DNA of 64,000 bases, taken from positions 141,015,464 through 141,079,463 of the forward strand of contig NC_080541.1 in NCBI RefSeq assembly GCF_028640845.1, written 5' to 3'. A program made the translations under genes and the position numbers. Source of the stretch: Ahaetulla prasina. Taxonomy: Eukaryota > Chordata > Lepidosauria > Squamata > Colubridae. Position 1 is the stretch's first letter. Each line of letters starts with the position of its first letter. This document shows, in pieces, positions 1-11,984 of the stretch. The notes beneath the pieces were generated by a model. It saw nothing but the letters and a program-made list of their open reading frames with translations. It did not search any database and was not told where the DNA came from.

Positions 1-149
1 CTAGACAAATTTGGAATAGACTTAGACTTAGAATAATTTTATTATCATTTTGAATGTACACTAAACAGCATACATTTAAATAAAATTTCGTTGTATACAG
101 CTCTCAAAGGGTCACTACCTCCAGTATACACTACATAAACATGACAAAA

Positions 150-206
150 TACATACATACATAATACATACATACATACATACATACATACATACATACA
201 TACATA
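150..206. repeat. (CATA)n microsatellite
   Basis: Tandem CATA tetranucleotides with one short interruption. No gene is visible in the surrounding 1-460 bp. Confidence 0.95.
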
Positions 207-460
207 ATTATGTATATACTCACATATATTATATCCACGTTATATTAGGACTTTTGGTAAGATCTTTGAAAAATTGATTAAACGGAACAATATTTCCATG
301 TTTCAGTCTTACCAGGTAATCAAACACGAAACATGGCCATATAAGCTAATTCTACTTTATTCTGCTTTATTGAAAGCTATATGAACAAAATCTTTTAAGC
401 CTGAAAGTACAGTTCTTGTGTTGTCACCTTTGTAGTCTGATAACTTGGCTATATATATTT

Positions 461-637
461 CAGCAATCCTTATGATTTATATTGATATATTGATCATCAA
501 TTGTGTTGTAAATGTTGTACCTTGATGAATGTATCTTTTCTTTTATGTACACTGAGAGCATATGCACCAAGACAAATTCCTTGTGTGTCCAATCACACTT
601 GGCCAATAAAATTCTATTCTATTCTATTCTATTATAT
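461..637 (+). mobile_element. CR1/L3-type LINE 3' end with (TTCTA)n tail
   Basis: About 140 bp of conserved 3' UTR ending in the phrase TTGGCCAATAAAATTCTATT, then TTCTA pentamers. Three more copies of the same unit occur in this window (11283-11428 minus, 28462-28686 plus, 43943-44272 minus), so it is an interspersed family. The open frame across it recurs only because the repeat does; it is not a gene. Assignment to the snake CR1/L3 group rests on known association of that group with this pentamer tail. Confidence 0.8.
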
Positions 638-981
638 AGCCACACACACATATATATATACACGCACATATATACAGTATAAGCCAGATTCTGAGCTTCT
701 TTCTCAGATAGTCTATCTTAACTGACTGTTCCCAAGGCAGTCTCTCTTTGCCATGTTTCCCAAGGTCGTTCCTACATACCATTACATTGTGAAACATAAA
801 TTGTTTAGTCTATCAGGAGAAATATCATTGGCTAAAAACTGAAAGCGAAGCAATGAAGAAATCTGAGACTTCATGAACACAGAAATGAGTTGCTAAAGGA
901 GGCTAGAGTTCCAGTGAAACTTGGTAGAGTGAAATTCACTTGGTAAAGTGAAATTTACCAAGTGACAAATAAAGGCATGCA

Positions 982-1113
<132 letters not shown>

Positions 1114-2386
1114 TAAAAAAAAATTCCAAAGAGATTTCAAAACTACACCATCATCCAGAAATGAACAGAAAGCTTTCTTCTTCTGTTACAGATTCTCCTT
1201 TATTAGTTACAGGTTATAAATGTCCATCTTTGATTGTGTTTTCCTTCTCAAAACATTTTTTACATTTTAAACATTGCTTTCGCTGTCATTCTCTGCCATA
1301 CACCTGTCTGCTTCTTTTTCACATTATTTTCTTTCTTTCCCGCTTTGTCGATCCGAATTGGTTGCTGTGGTTATGTCATTTGCATCTCCCCCATCCTGCC
1401 CACCATTAAGGTCGGTAAATTTTTCCCTGATGTATCACACTGCACAAACTTGCCATTTTGAAATATTCTCTCTCCATCTGACATTCTGCTTTTTTTAAAA
1501 AAAGAGACTAATATTTCTGAAAGGTCACCACTCTAGGATGACTCTTGGAAAATTTAGTGCAACAGCAAAAGGCATTTTGGAGTCTACTTTAAAGAATCAA
1601 ATCATGATTCTGGCTTGCTTCTCTTCCCTAGAGAAACCAGCTTCAGCAAAGAAATGGGAATCCATACGACAGCTTCATGGGGAGCAGATCAAACGGAGAG
1701 GATGTAGCTGCTAGTGGCTGATTGGAGAAACCAGTTTTGAGCCGAGATTTATTTTTACAAATTGCTTGAAGACTTGGCCAAGTCAGAGCGTTCATCTAGT
1801 CTGCCTTTTTCAATTGTTGACTTTCAGAAGTGTGTGACTTCAGCTGCCATAATGCTCAGTGCTGGCTAAGAATAATGGGAAATGTGTCCCTTATATGTGG
1901 AACACATTAGAGTGGAGAAGATGGCATTACAGCAGGATTATCTGCACTGCTTGAAGCTTTTTAGGGTTTCAAATGCATACTTATCTGGGGATGCAGGAGC
2001 TCTTATAAATAGACCCTTCACTTTATCACTGGCCTTCCTCCTTATTCCCCTTTAATCAAAAAAAAAAAAAATCAAGCATCTCCTGATCATCCCAGCTGGC
2101 TCTCAGGATAACCATTACAATAATTTAAAAATAAGGACTATAGAATGTATACCTATATGTGTGTATCTGTCTCTGGAAATAACAACATAGATACCTATTT
2201 CTGTTCACATTGCTATCATTTCTTTATTATTAAATTATTCTTTCTTCCAATGAACTCAAGACAACAAATGTTTCGCAACAAGCTTTCAAAACATGCCAGG
2301 TTAGAAAAGAGGTGCCTAGGAACAAAAGATCTCATTTAATGAGTTTCATGTCTGAGAAAAACTATAGGCTCATAATTGGTCCATTA
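1114..2386. other. Unrecognised non-coding stretch
   Basis: No coding signal, RNA gene or known repeat recognised. Several short overlapping frames near 1161-1498 are hydrophobic and low in complexity, with no family resemblance. Confidence 0.5.
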
Positions 2387-2436
2387 GTATTGTATTGTAT
2401 TGCATTGCATTGCATTGCATTGCATTGCATTGCATT
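2387..2436. repeat. (TTGCA)n microsatellite
   Basis: TTGTA pentamers grade into about seven TTGCA pentamers. The single-base drift between unit types suggests slippage after point mutation. Confidence 0.95.
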
Positions 2437-2847
2437 ATAATTGTTATAGTATATTTCACTAGAATCTCTTTCAGGCTATTCTCGGTATTGCACTTTGCTT
2501 TAAAATCATGCAAAGGCTGGTTTTATTATTAGACAGAGCACGGGTGAGAAATGTGAGACATATAGACATTACTGAATTACAGTTCCCAGAAGCTCCAGTC
2601 AACATGGCCAATAATGAGAGATTCTGGAAGAGTGTATTCAAACTGCATAAATAGGAGGACCACCAGAACTAAAATGTTCTATATTTTGTTGCTTCTACTG
2701 GTGGTTGTCCAAATTTTTGCAGGCCAGATTGGATAGCCTTAAGAGTTGTCATTCAGAAAAATCTCGAAGGCTACAGGTTGCCCAGTAGGGAGGATACTTT
2801 GAGAGGAGTGTATGTGTGTGTGTGTGTGAGAGAGAGAGAGATAGAGA

Positions 2848-2878
<31 letters not shown>

Positions 2879-4120
2879 GGAGAAGGAGAGAGAGAGATGG
2901 TACAGTAGAGTACCTTCCAAATATTGAGAAAGAAGGGAAGAGATGATGGCTGGGAAACAATCAGCTAGGAGAGCAAATAGTTGCTTAATGATCAGAGAAA
3001 GAAACTTAACCCTGAAGGATCAAACAATTGAAAGTGTTGGTGGGAAGTCTGTGCCTTCAGTTTTGCCGAATTTTGTTAATGTAGCCTTACAGTATCTAGA
3101 ATTAGTTAATCTACTCATGTTTCCTGGCTGGTCTATCTGAGTGGGCTGACAAGTAGTGATACATTAGGAGTGCTGATTCTCACTCTCTTCATGGGCTGTT
3201 GCTCATGGCCAGGTTGCATAGTTGGCTTCTGTGAATTTGAAGTGGGAAGTGGAGGGTCCCATGTTGCTTTTTCTCAGGAACATTTCCGAGTCTGAGTCTG
3301 ATTCCGAATTCTATTTGAACTGCTTCTCACACTGGATTGTTGTTCGTTTGATTCTGAATGCAGTCAACATAGATTCCCATACTAGCATCCTGTGATGAAA
3401 GAACTTTTCTTGTTCTGCTGGAAATGAATGCAAAATGAATGAGTGATGAGAGGCTCCTGTGAGCACAAAATACCCACCCACTAAGGAAGCTGTTTGCTAC
3501 AACGCTGCCTAAATTAATGCTGTCCTTCATTCATTGGAAAGAGGAACTTCTGCTTCATCTTAGATTATCTGGATGTGGTTGGACTACAGAATCATTCCTG
3601 GTGCTTAAGCAGAACAAATCATCCACTTCAGATACTGCTCATTTTGCTCCCCTATGAATCATGGCTTAAAAATTCTTTCCTTTCAAATCAAGCAATTATC
3701 TTATGAAACAATAAAATAGAATTAAACACGGTTGGGAAAGCATGTGGAAGATGGCTGCTGGAATTCTTCCTAACACTTTTGAAAGAGGCAGCCCTAGGAG
3801 GCATCTGCATTTTTATTTTTTTTGGTGTAATGAATTTATGAAGAATGCTGCGTCTTGCCATGATGTATACATGTCCATGTGTGTGTGCTTTCTCATTGTA
3901 CTGTGTGTTTGCATTGTGCATTTGAAGCTGCATATGCTCTGCTCTGGGTTACATGACTGGAAGGGAGGCCAAAAAAGTGTTTGTGTAGAAGAATCAAAAG
4001 CATGTAAATCTGTTGCCCAACTATGTTTCCCATAGTTTCAGCCCTAATAGGGTAAATTAAGAAACCATTGTATTTGTTAGGTGCAAAAGACCACATGGAA
4101 TCAATTAAATTGATTTATTG
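2437..4120. other. Unrecognised stretch with a TG/AG microsatellite
   Basis: No gene or recognisable transposon apart from the simple repeat at 2809-2905. Short frames at 2943-3140, 3327-3530 and 3742-4035 have no recognisable domain. Confidence 0.5.
2809..2905. repeat. (TG)n(AG)n microsatellite
   Basis: Alternating TG and AG dinucleotide blocks with minor interruptions, strongly purine-asymmetric in its second half. Confidence 0.95.
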
Positions 4121-4218
4121 CTGTAGATCAGGGGTAGTCAATCTTTTTATACCTACCGCCCACTTTTGTATCTCTGTTAGTAGTAAAATTTTCTAACCGC
4201 CCACCAGTTCCACAGTAA

Positions 4219-4917
4219 TATAATAATAGTCTGGACTATTGCAATGCTCTCTACATGGGGCTCCCCTAGAGGAGCACCCGGAGACTCCAGTTAGTCCAGA
4301 ATGCGGCTGCGTGGGTTATTGAGGGAGCAGTTCGGAGCTCCCATGTAACATCTATCCTGTGCAGACTGCACTGGCTGCCTGTTGTCTTACGGGTGTGCTT
4401 CAAGGTGTTAGTTACTACCTTTAAAGCGCTTCATGGCTTAGAACTGGGATACCTACGGGACCATCTACTGCCAACGTCTATCTCCCAACGACCGGTGCGC
4501 TCTCACAGAGAGGGGCTCCTCAGGGTGCCGTCAGCCAAGCAATGCCAGCTGGCGGCCCCCAGGGGGAGGGCCTTCTCTGTGGGGGCTCCTACCCTATGGA
4601 ACGAGCTTCCCCCTGGACTTCGACAAATACCTGACCTTAGGACCTTCCGCCGCGAACTTAAAACCTACTTATTTCGTCTTGCTGGACTCGCTTAAATTTT
4701 AAATTATCAAATTGATTTTATGGGTTTTAAATTTTCTGTAAATTTTAGAGGGTAATATTTTATCTATAAGTAGCCATATCGAATAGGTTTTTTAAGGGTT
4801 GCTTTTAGTTTTGGATTGTTGTTTTCTTTTTGTATTTTATTCCTGGCTGTACACCGCCCTGAGTCCTTCGGGAGAAGGGCGGTCTATAAATAAAAATATT
4901 CTATTCTATTCTATTCT
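4219..4917 (+). mobile_element. L2-clade LINE, 5'-truncated 3' end
   Basis: Inserted in the hAT just after CACAGTAAT; hAT sequence resumes at GGCCATGTATCG. Boundaries come from comparison with the uninterrupted hAT at 32502-33018. It holds the ORF2 C-terminus, a 3' UTR and the hairpin CCGCCCTGAGTCC...GGGCGG, and ends in ATTCT pentamers. The possible TSD is only (T)AAT. Confidence 0.88.
4222..4695 (+). pseudogene. L2 ORF2 C-terminal fragment
   Basis: The frame from 4393 encodes about 100 aa of the region downstream of the L2 reverse transcriptase, including FKVLVTTFKALHGL, SHREGLLRVPSAKQ and LWNELPPGLR. It aligns by eye with the L2 copies at 58.2-58.6 kb and 60.1-60.4 kb. Frame-broken upstream sequence continues back to about 4222 ([13 protein letters not shown]). 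It is a 5'-truncated LINE remnant with no catalytic residues, so not functional. Confidence 0.88.
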
Positions 4918-5398
4918 AATGGCCATGTATCGTCGTCTGCGCATACCTCTATTTTGGATTTGGTTTATGGGGGGGAACGCCAGCTACCAGCACTGCTTGT
5001 CTGTTACAGCTGAATGGTATGGGGGAGATGCGCGAGCTATTCTGGGATGAGGCTCTTTTGTTTGCAGTCACACTATAACGCCATTTAGTTTCACTTACGT
5101 AATGTGAACTAAACTTATGCGCGGGCGATACAAATAGTATATTTTCAGAAATTTAAATTGTCACGTGGAATTTTATGAAAACCTAATGAAAATATTTTTA
5201 AATAATGCTATGAATTTTTTTTTAAAAAGTCAATTCAATTAAAAAAAAGGAAAGTGTTTCAGTGTCGGACAAAACCTCTACTGCCCACCATGAAAGCTGG
5301 AACGCCCACTAGTGGGCGGTAGGGACCAGGTTGACTACCACTGCTGTAGATCATGCACAAGAATCTTCTCAACTAATGGCCAACATCTGGTTAGAGTT

Positions 5399-8208
5399 GT
5401 TTTTTTTTAAATTAAAAGTTTTATTTTGACATTCTTATCCAATAACATATCCAATAACATATTTAATGTACCATCATATACAATTAATCGGATCTGCCCG
5501 GTCACCACCCCCTTCCTTTTCCTTTTACTCTCCTTCTCTACCTTCTTCTACTTTCCATAACCATCCTCCCCCTCTCTTATCTACATCCTCTCCTCTTTCC
5601 TCCCTACTCCTTTCTTCTCCCTCTTCCCCTCTTCCTTCCTTTCCTCCTCCTCCTCTTCTCTTTCCTCCTTCTCTCTTCTACTTCCTTCTTTCCCATCGTT
5701 CTAAAGTAGTAACCAGGCAGGTCCGATCTTACATTAATTATACATCTTCAATCATCTTTGTACATTAACTATCAATCCATTTTCTGCCCCCTCCCCCTCC
5801 CTTCCCCTTCCTCCCCACCCCCAGGACTTCCGAGAACCGAATACAGGGTATAAAACTAACAACAAAATTAAAATCTAGCACAAATCATAATCCATAGTCA
5901 TTCCTTAAAACCTCCACTCCTTCCAAAGACAAAGAAGATACTTTTCTTCCACTCCATTATATATCAGACCATTCCACTCCTAGAATTCTCAAAGTTTCCA
6001 ATTGAGTTAGTGTTTATTCTTGAATAAAGTACATAGTTTTAATATCCAACCTTCATCAATCAATATCAAAACAACGTTCCATCTTCCAATATTCACCAAG
6101 GTTTCTTCTAAAATGTCTTTCTTCCTTAGCAGTCTCTCAAAAATAGTTCATATTTCCAACTTAGTTTCTTTAATTTTTCTGTCCAACCTTCAGGGTAAGC
6201 AATAGTCCATCTTTTCACATCTTTAACATTTATATATACAACAAATAATATTACAAATATCCAAAGTGTCAATTGTAATAATTAAAATCTTCACTTTACC
6301 TTACTTATATCAAATAACATTATTAAAATTACACCTATAACTTATCCAAAATATATCTATTATAACAATTACATTCTAATTAACATTACATCCATCTCTT
6401 AAATATAATATTTAATCCAAGTTCCTAAATTTTACTATCTATCCTCCAAAATTAAACAATATTCCATCTTCCTATTCCTTTATACCTTTAATATATCATA
6501 TAGTACCCCTAAAATTACACATTTATATCCACAATAAGTCATTTACAAAAATTAACCATAATCATATTTAATAAAGTTAAACATTCTCCCTCTCCTTCTT
6601 CTATCTTACACATTTTCAACCATCTATTCACCATTCAACTTAACATCTGTTAACAAAGAATTCCCAATCTTTAATACATTAGTATAAAAATCTCGTGCTT
6701 TACAAATTGTATTGAGAAAATACTTTCTTCCTTTATAATTCAGTGTTAAACCTGCTGGAACCTCCCATCTAAAATATATCTGATGTTTCTTAAGCTCATC
6801 CACCAGAAAGGCAAATTCTTTTCTCTTTCTTAACATTTTAGGAGGAATTTCCTTCATCATTATTATATCTTGTCCTAATATTTGAAATTTATTTTTATAA
6901 AATGCTTGCAAAATTCCATACCTAATCCTCTTATTTGTAAAATAAATAACCACATCTCTCGGTAAACACTTCTGCCTTGCCCACCAGGAATTAACACGAT
7001 AAATTTTTCAATATTAACTTCAAAATCTTCTGGTTCCATTCCCTCTATCTGAGCAAAGGCCTGAATAAAAATCTCTTTCAAATTTTCTTCCTTACACTCT
7101 CTTATTCCTCTCACCCTTATAGCATATTCCATTAATTTATATTGTAATATAACCCTTTCTTCCTCTGCCTTATCAGCCTTAACCTGAATATCATCTATTT
7201 TATTTTCTAAATTCAAATTAATTTGAACTTCATCTATTTTCCTTTGCAAATCTAAATTAATTTGGTTAAATTCATTCAGTCTTTCTTCTGTCTGTGTACT
7301 AGATAACAATAATGGAGTAATTGATTCCTTTAATTTTTTCATCTCCCTACTCTGCTCTTCCACCAAATCTTTAAAATCCAGTATTTCTTTCTCCATTTCA
7401 TTAAATTTTTGATCTATTTCTGAAAGATGAGCCTCCAAAAGCTCCTGTAAAAAATTCCTTAGACTTTCTTTTATATCCTCTCTCAATTTCCGTACCTGAA
7501 GTGAAGAAATTTCCAATAGTTTAGAGGTGGTTAAATCTCTTTGCTGAAAGGCCATTTTTAAACTAAGGAGTATCAAGAAGAAGAAAAAAAAAGGTGGGGG
7601 AATAAAAAGAAAAGAAACCCAATAAATTTTTCTTCTTGAGCACTGTAAGAAAAAGATGATAAAAAAAAGAATAGATTTTTTTAAAAAAAGAATTCCATTT
7701 AAAAAAGAGGAAAAAAAAAACCACCTTGTTATATTCTTCTTAAAGGTTCCACACCAGCAATTGTAATCAGCATTTCCTTAGCTTTCACTTTCAAAACACA
7801 AAACGCCATCTTTCTTCATCTCCACTCTTCTCTGTCAGGGAGTTAAAATCATCTTACAATCCAATGCCGGCCCTCCTGCCATCGGCTTTTTCCGTGTTAA
7901 CAATTTATCAAATAATCCTCTCCAGTCACGGAGATGGACGCTGCATTTTGTTCTGCTTTTGCAGAAGCGTTCTTGATTCTGGAGCTTTTTTTGAACTATG
8001 GAAGGAGCGTTCCCAGCAAGCCACCAGAAATCATTCTGGGGCTTTTCTTGGGGGCTCAAACTTCAGTTCAAATGCTCATCTCCTCCCTCCCTCCAAGGGC
8101 AGAGATTTACGAGCTGTTGACAGCAGATTAACGCTGTCTAAACAGCTCTCACAGAATCACAAAGAACGGGCGGACTGAGATCGCCTGCCATTTAACACAG
8201 CGGAGCCC
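5399..8208 (-). mobile_element. ORF1-only L1-derived element (HAL1-like)
   Basis: A perfect 15-bp TSD, CATCTGGTTAGAGTT, lies at 5384-5398 and 8209-8223. Read on the minus strand, the element has a 5' leader (8208-7556), L1 ORF1 with one frameshift (7555-6624), about 1.2 kb of 3' UTR with a polypurine stretch (complement of 5500-5700), and a short A-rich tail at 5399-5410. No endonuclease or reverse transcriptase is recognisable between the ORF1 stop and the tail. TSD and tail together indicate one L1-type insertion of this 2.8 kb unit, not a later deletion, although the source copy may itself have lost ORF2. Mammalian HAL1 elements have this layout. Confidence 0.82.
6624..7555 (-). pseudogene. 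L1 ORF1 (RNA-binding chaperone), one frameshift
   Basis: About 310 aa over two frames. Residues 1-150 from MAFQQRDLTT form a long heptad-rich coiled coil (trimerisation in L1 ORF1p). About 150-200 look like the RRM (YAIRVRGIRECKEENLKEI, then EPEDFEVNIEKF). A frameshift near 6950-6975 separates this from the C-terminal domain (VVIYFTNKRIRYGILQ, then IYFRWEVPAGLTL). ORF1p binds L1 RNA in the cytoplasmic retrotransposition particle. The length is normal for the family. I chose the internal Met at 7555 because the coiled coil begins there; the frame opens at 7576. The frame is otherwise well preserved. Confidence 0.87.
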
Positions 8209-8223
8209 CATCTGGTTAGAGTT

Positions 8224-9866
8224 AAGTAAGAGTCAATGGTACTCAAGATGATTTGGACATAGTTTGCTTGTGGCAACATAGGGATTTTAGGCTGATCCCT
8301 CTTTTCACTCTGCCCTCTGGTTCTGACAGTCCTTATCCTACAATATTATAGTTCAGGACTGTTTTTATTATAACATCCATAGCAACGTTGCCATTCTGAA
8401 TGTGCTTCCACCTTCCTCCTTTTCTCTTCAGGTCAACTAGGGCAGGACTTGTCTGAGACATTTTCTCAAGTTACTTTCTTGGCCTGGGCTCAAGCCTCAC
8501 TTATCTAACCATTGTCTTGGAGGCGGTTTTTCCTCCTGTCCTTCAAGGCCATTCCCTCTTTCCTTTACACATAAGGAATGCATTGGCATTTTTTTCCCTT
8601 CTGTGTCTCTCTCCACAGCCTAAATCCATCCCATTTTCAAACTCTGTCTCTTTGTTGCCAGTTTCTCCCTGTCTCATCACATTTGGTCCCACTGCATTCA
8701 GTTTCTGGGGGTTCTAACCCCTTATTAGCAAAAGCAAATGTCTTTCCAGCAGCTTGTTGGATTGGAAAAAATAAAAAGAGAGAAGGATGAGCTTTTAGAG
8801 TAGATAATGCTTATATTTACATGTCAAAGAATAAAAGTGAACAGATTTGGGGACAGGAAATGCCTGAGGTGAAAGCCATGCCACAAAAATAGGTGGGAAC
8901 ATGATAAAAAATACAATTAAAATAATTAATACAATTATTTTGCATTATATCTCCAAAATAATGATTCTGTTAATATCTATTATTACACCCACTTTACTAC
9001 CATTAACTATTAAGTTTAAATATTACCAACTTTGGAAATGTCACCCCGTGGTAAGAAGGAGAGCCAATAAATTTGATAAATAAAAAAATAAAAAAATAGA
9101 AGTCCTTGAAGGTGCATACACAGCTTTGGGCATCTCAAAGTTTTATTCAGTACAATAAAAAAAGTTGCACATTTTATTTCCAACTGGCAGAATACTAGCA
9201 TTTAAGCCAGATTCTGCAGATAAGATCCTTTGACCTTCCCAAGATTTTCATTTTATTTTGTTCTTATTCTTACAAATAACTTGTTTCATTTTATGGCTAC
9301 ACTATGAAAGAATACAGTGACCCGCACAATCATAATTGGGTGTGCAGAATTTTACCTTATATGTTCTAGGGAAATATCAAGAAACAGTTATGCCTTTTAA
9401 GTACTGAGATTCCTTATTTTTCTTTCTGTTCAATCGTCTTACATTTAGCAGCAATGCCCTCTCTCTTTTAGTTTTGCTGAAGGAAAGTGTGTGAGAGAAA
9501 GAAAGAGACAGAGAGAGTGAGTGAGTGAGAGTGTATCGCAATACATCATCACAACTGTAAAGTATGAAGAAGTTATATCTTTCCCCAATCAATTTATTTT
9601 CTTTCTAAAAACAACCCTGGCCTGGGACTTGGGGCAAACTATTCATCTGTAGTGGTTGTTGGAACATAGCAAGACAGACCTTCCAAGACTGCATTTTGAC
9701 ACATTCCTTTTTGTGGATATGTAAAGGCTTTCCCAGAAACTTATTCGTATATGAGTTCTGGAGAAGCACATTCTCAATGTTAGGTCCAGAGAAACTTGCA
9801 TGCGGGAAATGGTGGGAGGGAAGGAAATGAAATATGTTTGTACTTGATACTTGATATGTGTGCATT
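8224..9866. other. Unrecognised non-coding stretch
   Basis: No gene or confident repeat. It holds an AT-rich tract at 8900-9100 and a short (GA)n run near 9488-9530. Frames here (8517-8790, 9605-9901) show no family resemblance. Confidence 0.5.
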
Positions 9867-10440
9867 TGTGCTATGACTCCGGCTCCCGAGCCCGTCCTCA
9901 TGGAGGAGGATGACTCTGAGAGTGATGGAGAGGAGCCAACAAGGCCTCCCTCTTCAGGTCCCTTTCTGGCAACGCCTCAGGTGCCAGCTGAAGGCCAGGA
10001 AGAAGGCGTGTCAGAGCCCCCACCGACAGAGGGTTAGGAGGATCAGTCCTGGATTGATCCCAGGCAGCATTGGAAGGAGAAGTGTGCGCAGCAAAGGAAG
10101 AGGTGTGGCAGGCCCAGAGAGTGCTGAGTCACTGAGCCACACCCCACAGGGAATAAAAGTGGGTGGAGTTGCTCTGTAGCCCCTGTGACAGACAAAAACT
10201 ACAAAGCACGAACTTCGGATCGGTTGTTTTTGAGTTAAGGCCTGGACTGTGTGAAGGAATTATTCTGTGAACTCTTGGCTGCCCCGGCAACGGCCTACGG
10301 ACAAGTGGACTCCCATCTCTGACAGTGATAAGGAACTTGGCAGGCATTTGAACTGTAGCTGCCAAGTCTTTTATCCACAAAGGAAATTCAGGTCGGTTGT
10401 AGAATAAATGACTGTTAGACACTCGCTCCTGCATTCTTCT
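9867..10440 (+). mobile_element. Probable LTR remnant related to the solo LTRs
   Basis: It shares the block GCTGAGTCA(C)...AGCCACACCCCACAG followed by a TATA-like A/T run (GGAATAAAAG) with the better-defined LTRs at 24409-24992 and 36520-37039, and the same acidic/Pro-rich-looking upstream section. No TSD or exact ends were found, and there is no internal region. The frames at 9910-10179 and 10129-10548 are incidental. Confidence 0.45.
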
Positions 10441-10981
10441 ATGTGAAGTGGGGAGGGGGACAGAATAATTTGTCTGTTTGTTTGTGTGGGTATATGGTGT
10501 TTCCCAGGGGTAAAATCTAAAAATTTTCCCTACTGGTTCTGTGGGCATGGCTTAATTGGTGGGTGTGGCTTGGTGGTCAGATGACTGGGAAGGCGTGGCC
10601 AATAACAATAAATAATAAAAATAATAAAGTATACGAAACAATAAGAGGTACCAAAACTCAACTTTCACACTTTACACACACACACAACACAACACAACTG
10701 ACACACACAATGTAAAAGCAACTGCACTTCACCCAAAATGGCCCCTGTGACAAACAGGAACCTCACACAGCCACAAAAAGCTCAAAAACCAACTTTCACA
10801 CTTTACACAGACACAACACAACTGACTCTCTCACACACACACACACAAAATCCCACGTACAGCTTTGTGAGATTTTATGTGTTTGTGTAGTTAGAGTGAA
10901 ACACTACAGAAACACACCAAATCTCAGAAAGCTGCACAAATATTTTATTTTACTATTTTATTTTATTTATATTTTTCAGAT

Positions 10982-11070
10982 CAGGGGTCAACCTTTGTAA
11001 CTTTAAGGTTTATGGATTTCAACTCCCAGAGTTCCTCAGCCAGCTAAGTTACTAAGGTTGGAGACCCCTG
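10982..11070. mobile_element. Palindromic hAT MITE
   Basis: Begins CAGGGGTCAACC and ends GGTTGGAGACCCCTG. The 8-bp TSD is TTTCAGAT (10974-10981) against TTTTAGAT (11071-11078). Same family as 34254, 35145, 40556 and 55707. Confidence 0.85.
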
Positions 11071-11282
11071 TTTTAGATAAAAGCAGCTAAATTTAAAACT
11101 TCCCTAACTTTAAATTGCTGTCTAAAAAAAAATCCTTAAAAAACTCAATTAACTATTTTTTAAAGCTCCTCCTCCATTTACTTACCCAATTGGAGACAGG
11201 CAGATTGAGTTGCTCATCGAGGAAATGGATTGCAGGCAGGCAGATTGAGTTGCTAGCTGATGCAACTGATTGCAGCAGCCAA

Positions 11283-11428
11283 AGAATAGAATAGAAGAGA
11301 ATAGAATTTTTTATTGGCCAAGTGTGATTGGACACACAAGGAATTTGTCTTGGTGCATATGCTCTCAGTGTACATAAAAGAAAAGATACGTTCATCAAGG
11401 TACAACATTTACAACACAATTGATGGTC
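11283..11428 (-). mobile_element. CR1/L3 3' end with pentamer tail
   Basis: Reverse-strand copy of the 461-637 unit: short AATAG-type repeats, then the complement of TTGGCCAATAAAA, then the conserved 3' UTR up to the ATTGATG motif near 11424. It sits inside the composite hAT and is therefore younger than it. Confidence 0.82.
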
Positions 11429-11603
11429 AAGGCTTAGCGAACTCGAAAGGAGCAGAAATTAGGCAAGTGAGGACGGGGCGATTGGGTGGGCATGGGCGGG
11501 GGGCTGTTGTAAGAGCTTGTAGAAAACATGTTTTTTAAAGGTTCTGGTGATCAGGCAACTCAGCTGGCATCGCCAGAGGAGCCTTTTAAAAGCTTTTTTT
11601 TTT

Positions 11604-11629
11604 ACAACCTCTTTGGCCAAAGAGGTTGT
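11604..11629. repeat. Perfect 26-bp palindrome in hAT core
   Basis: Arms ACAACCTCTTTGG (11604-11616) and CCAAAGAGGTTGT (11617-11629) are exact inverted complements with no spacer. Near-identical imperfect versions recur twice in the 33232-33486 tandem repeat. Confidence 0.9.
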
Positions 11630-11984
11630 TAAAAAAAAACTTTTAAAGGGTTCTGATGATCCCAGCTGAGCCGCATGATCATTAAAGACTTTTTTTTAAC
11701 TTTTAAAAGCATTTTTTTCAGCTGAAGAAAAAATACTTTTAAAAGTAAAAAAAAAAAAAAAACCTCCTATGATGGCGTGGCTCACCAGGGGCAGGGGGCA
11801 GGGCCAGGGATTTTTGCTAGCGGTTCTCTGAACCACCCGCTGCCATTGCTACCAGATCAGGCAATCCGGTCCGAACCGGTCCGAACGGGTGTTCCTTCTT
11901 TTTGATGTTCGTTTTGATGTTCAGGATTTATTCCTTGTTTTCTGTTCTTGTCTGTTATTTTGTAAGGCGCATCCTATACTTTTA

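Larger units (their letters stand above)
4129..5343 (+). mobile_element. Non-autonomous hAT transposon, interrupted by L2
   Basis: The element starts CAGGGGTAGTCAA and ends TTGACTACCACTG, imperfect terminal inverted repeats of hAT type. It is bounded by a perfect 8-bp TSD, CTGTAGAT, at 4121-4128 and 5344-5351. Without the L2 insertion at about 4219-4917 it is close to 515 bp, matching an uninterrupted opposite-orientation copy at 32502-33018. It encodes no transposase, so it must have been moved in trans. The internal frames are not genes. Confidence 0.9.
10505..11887 (+). mobile_element. Composite hAT-like element with nested inserts
   Basis: It starts CAGGGGTAAAATC and carries ACCGGTT-type motifs and a palindromic TTTAAAAG-rich core shared with the element at 33099-33912. 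Flanks GTGTTTCC (10497-10504) and GGTGTTCC (11888-11895) could be a degraded TSD. A 89-bp MITE (10982-11070) and a CR1/L3 tail (11283-11428) sit inside. The right terminus is eroded, so the end is approximate. Confidence 0.5.

Noticed and set aside
5466..5768. Ser/Pro-rich 100-aa frame
   Set aside because: Antisense shadow of the polypurine 3' UTR of the ORF1-only L1 element.
11153..11419. Recurring 'MCCKCCTLMNVSFLLCT' protein at four sites
   Set aside because: It is the conserved CR1/L3 3' UTR read as protein; no coding selection is expected there.
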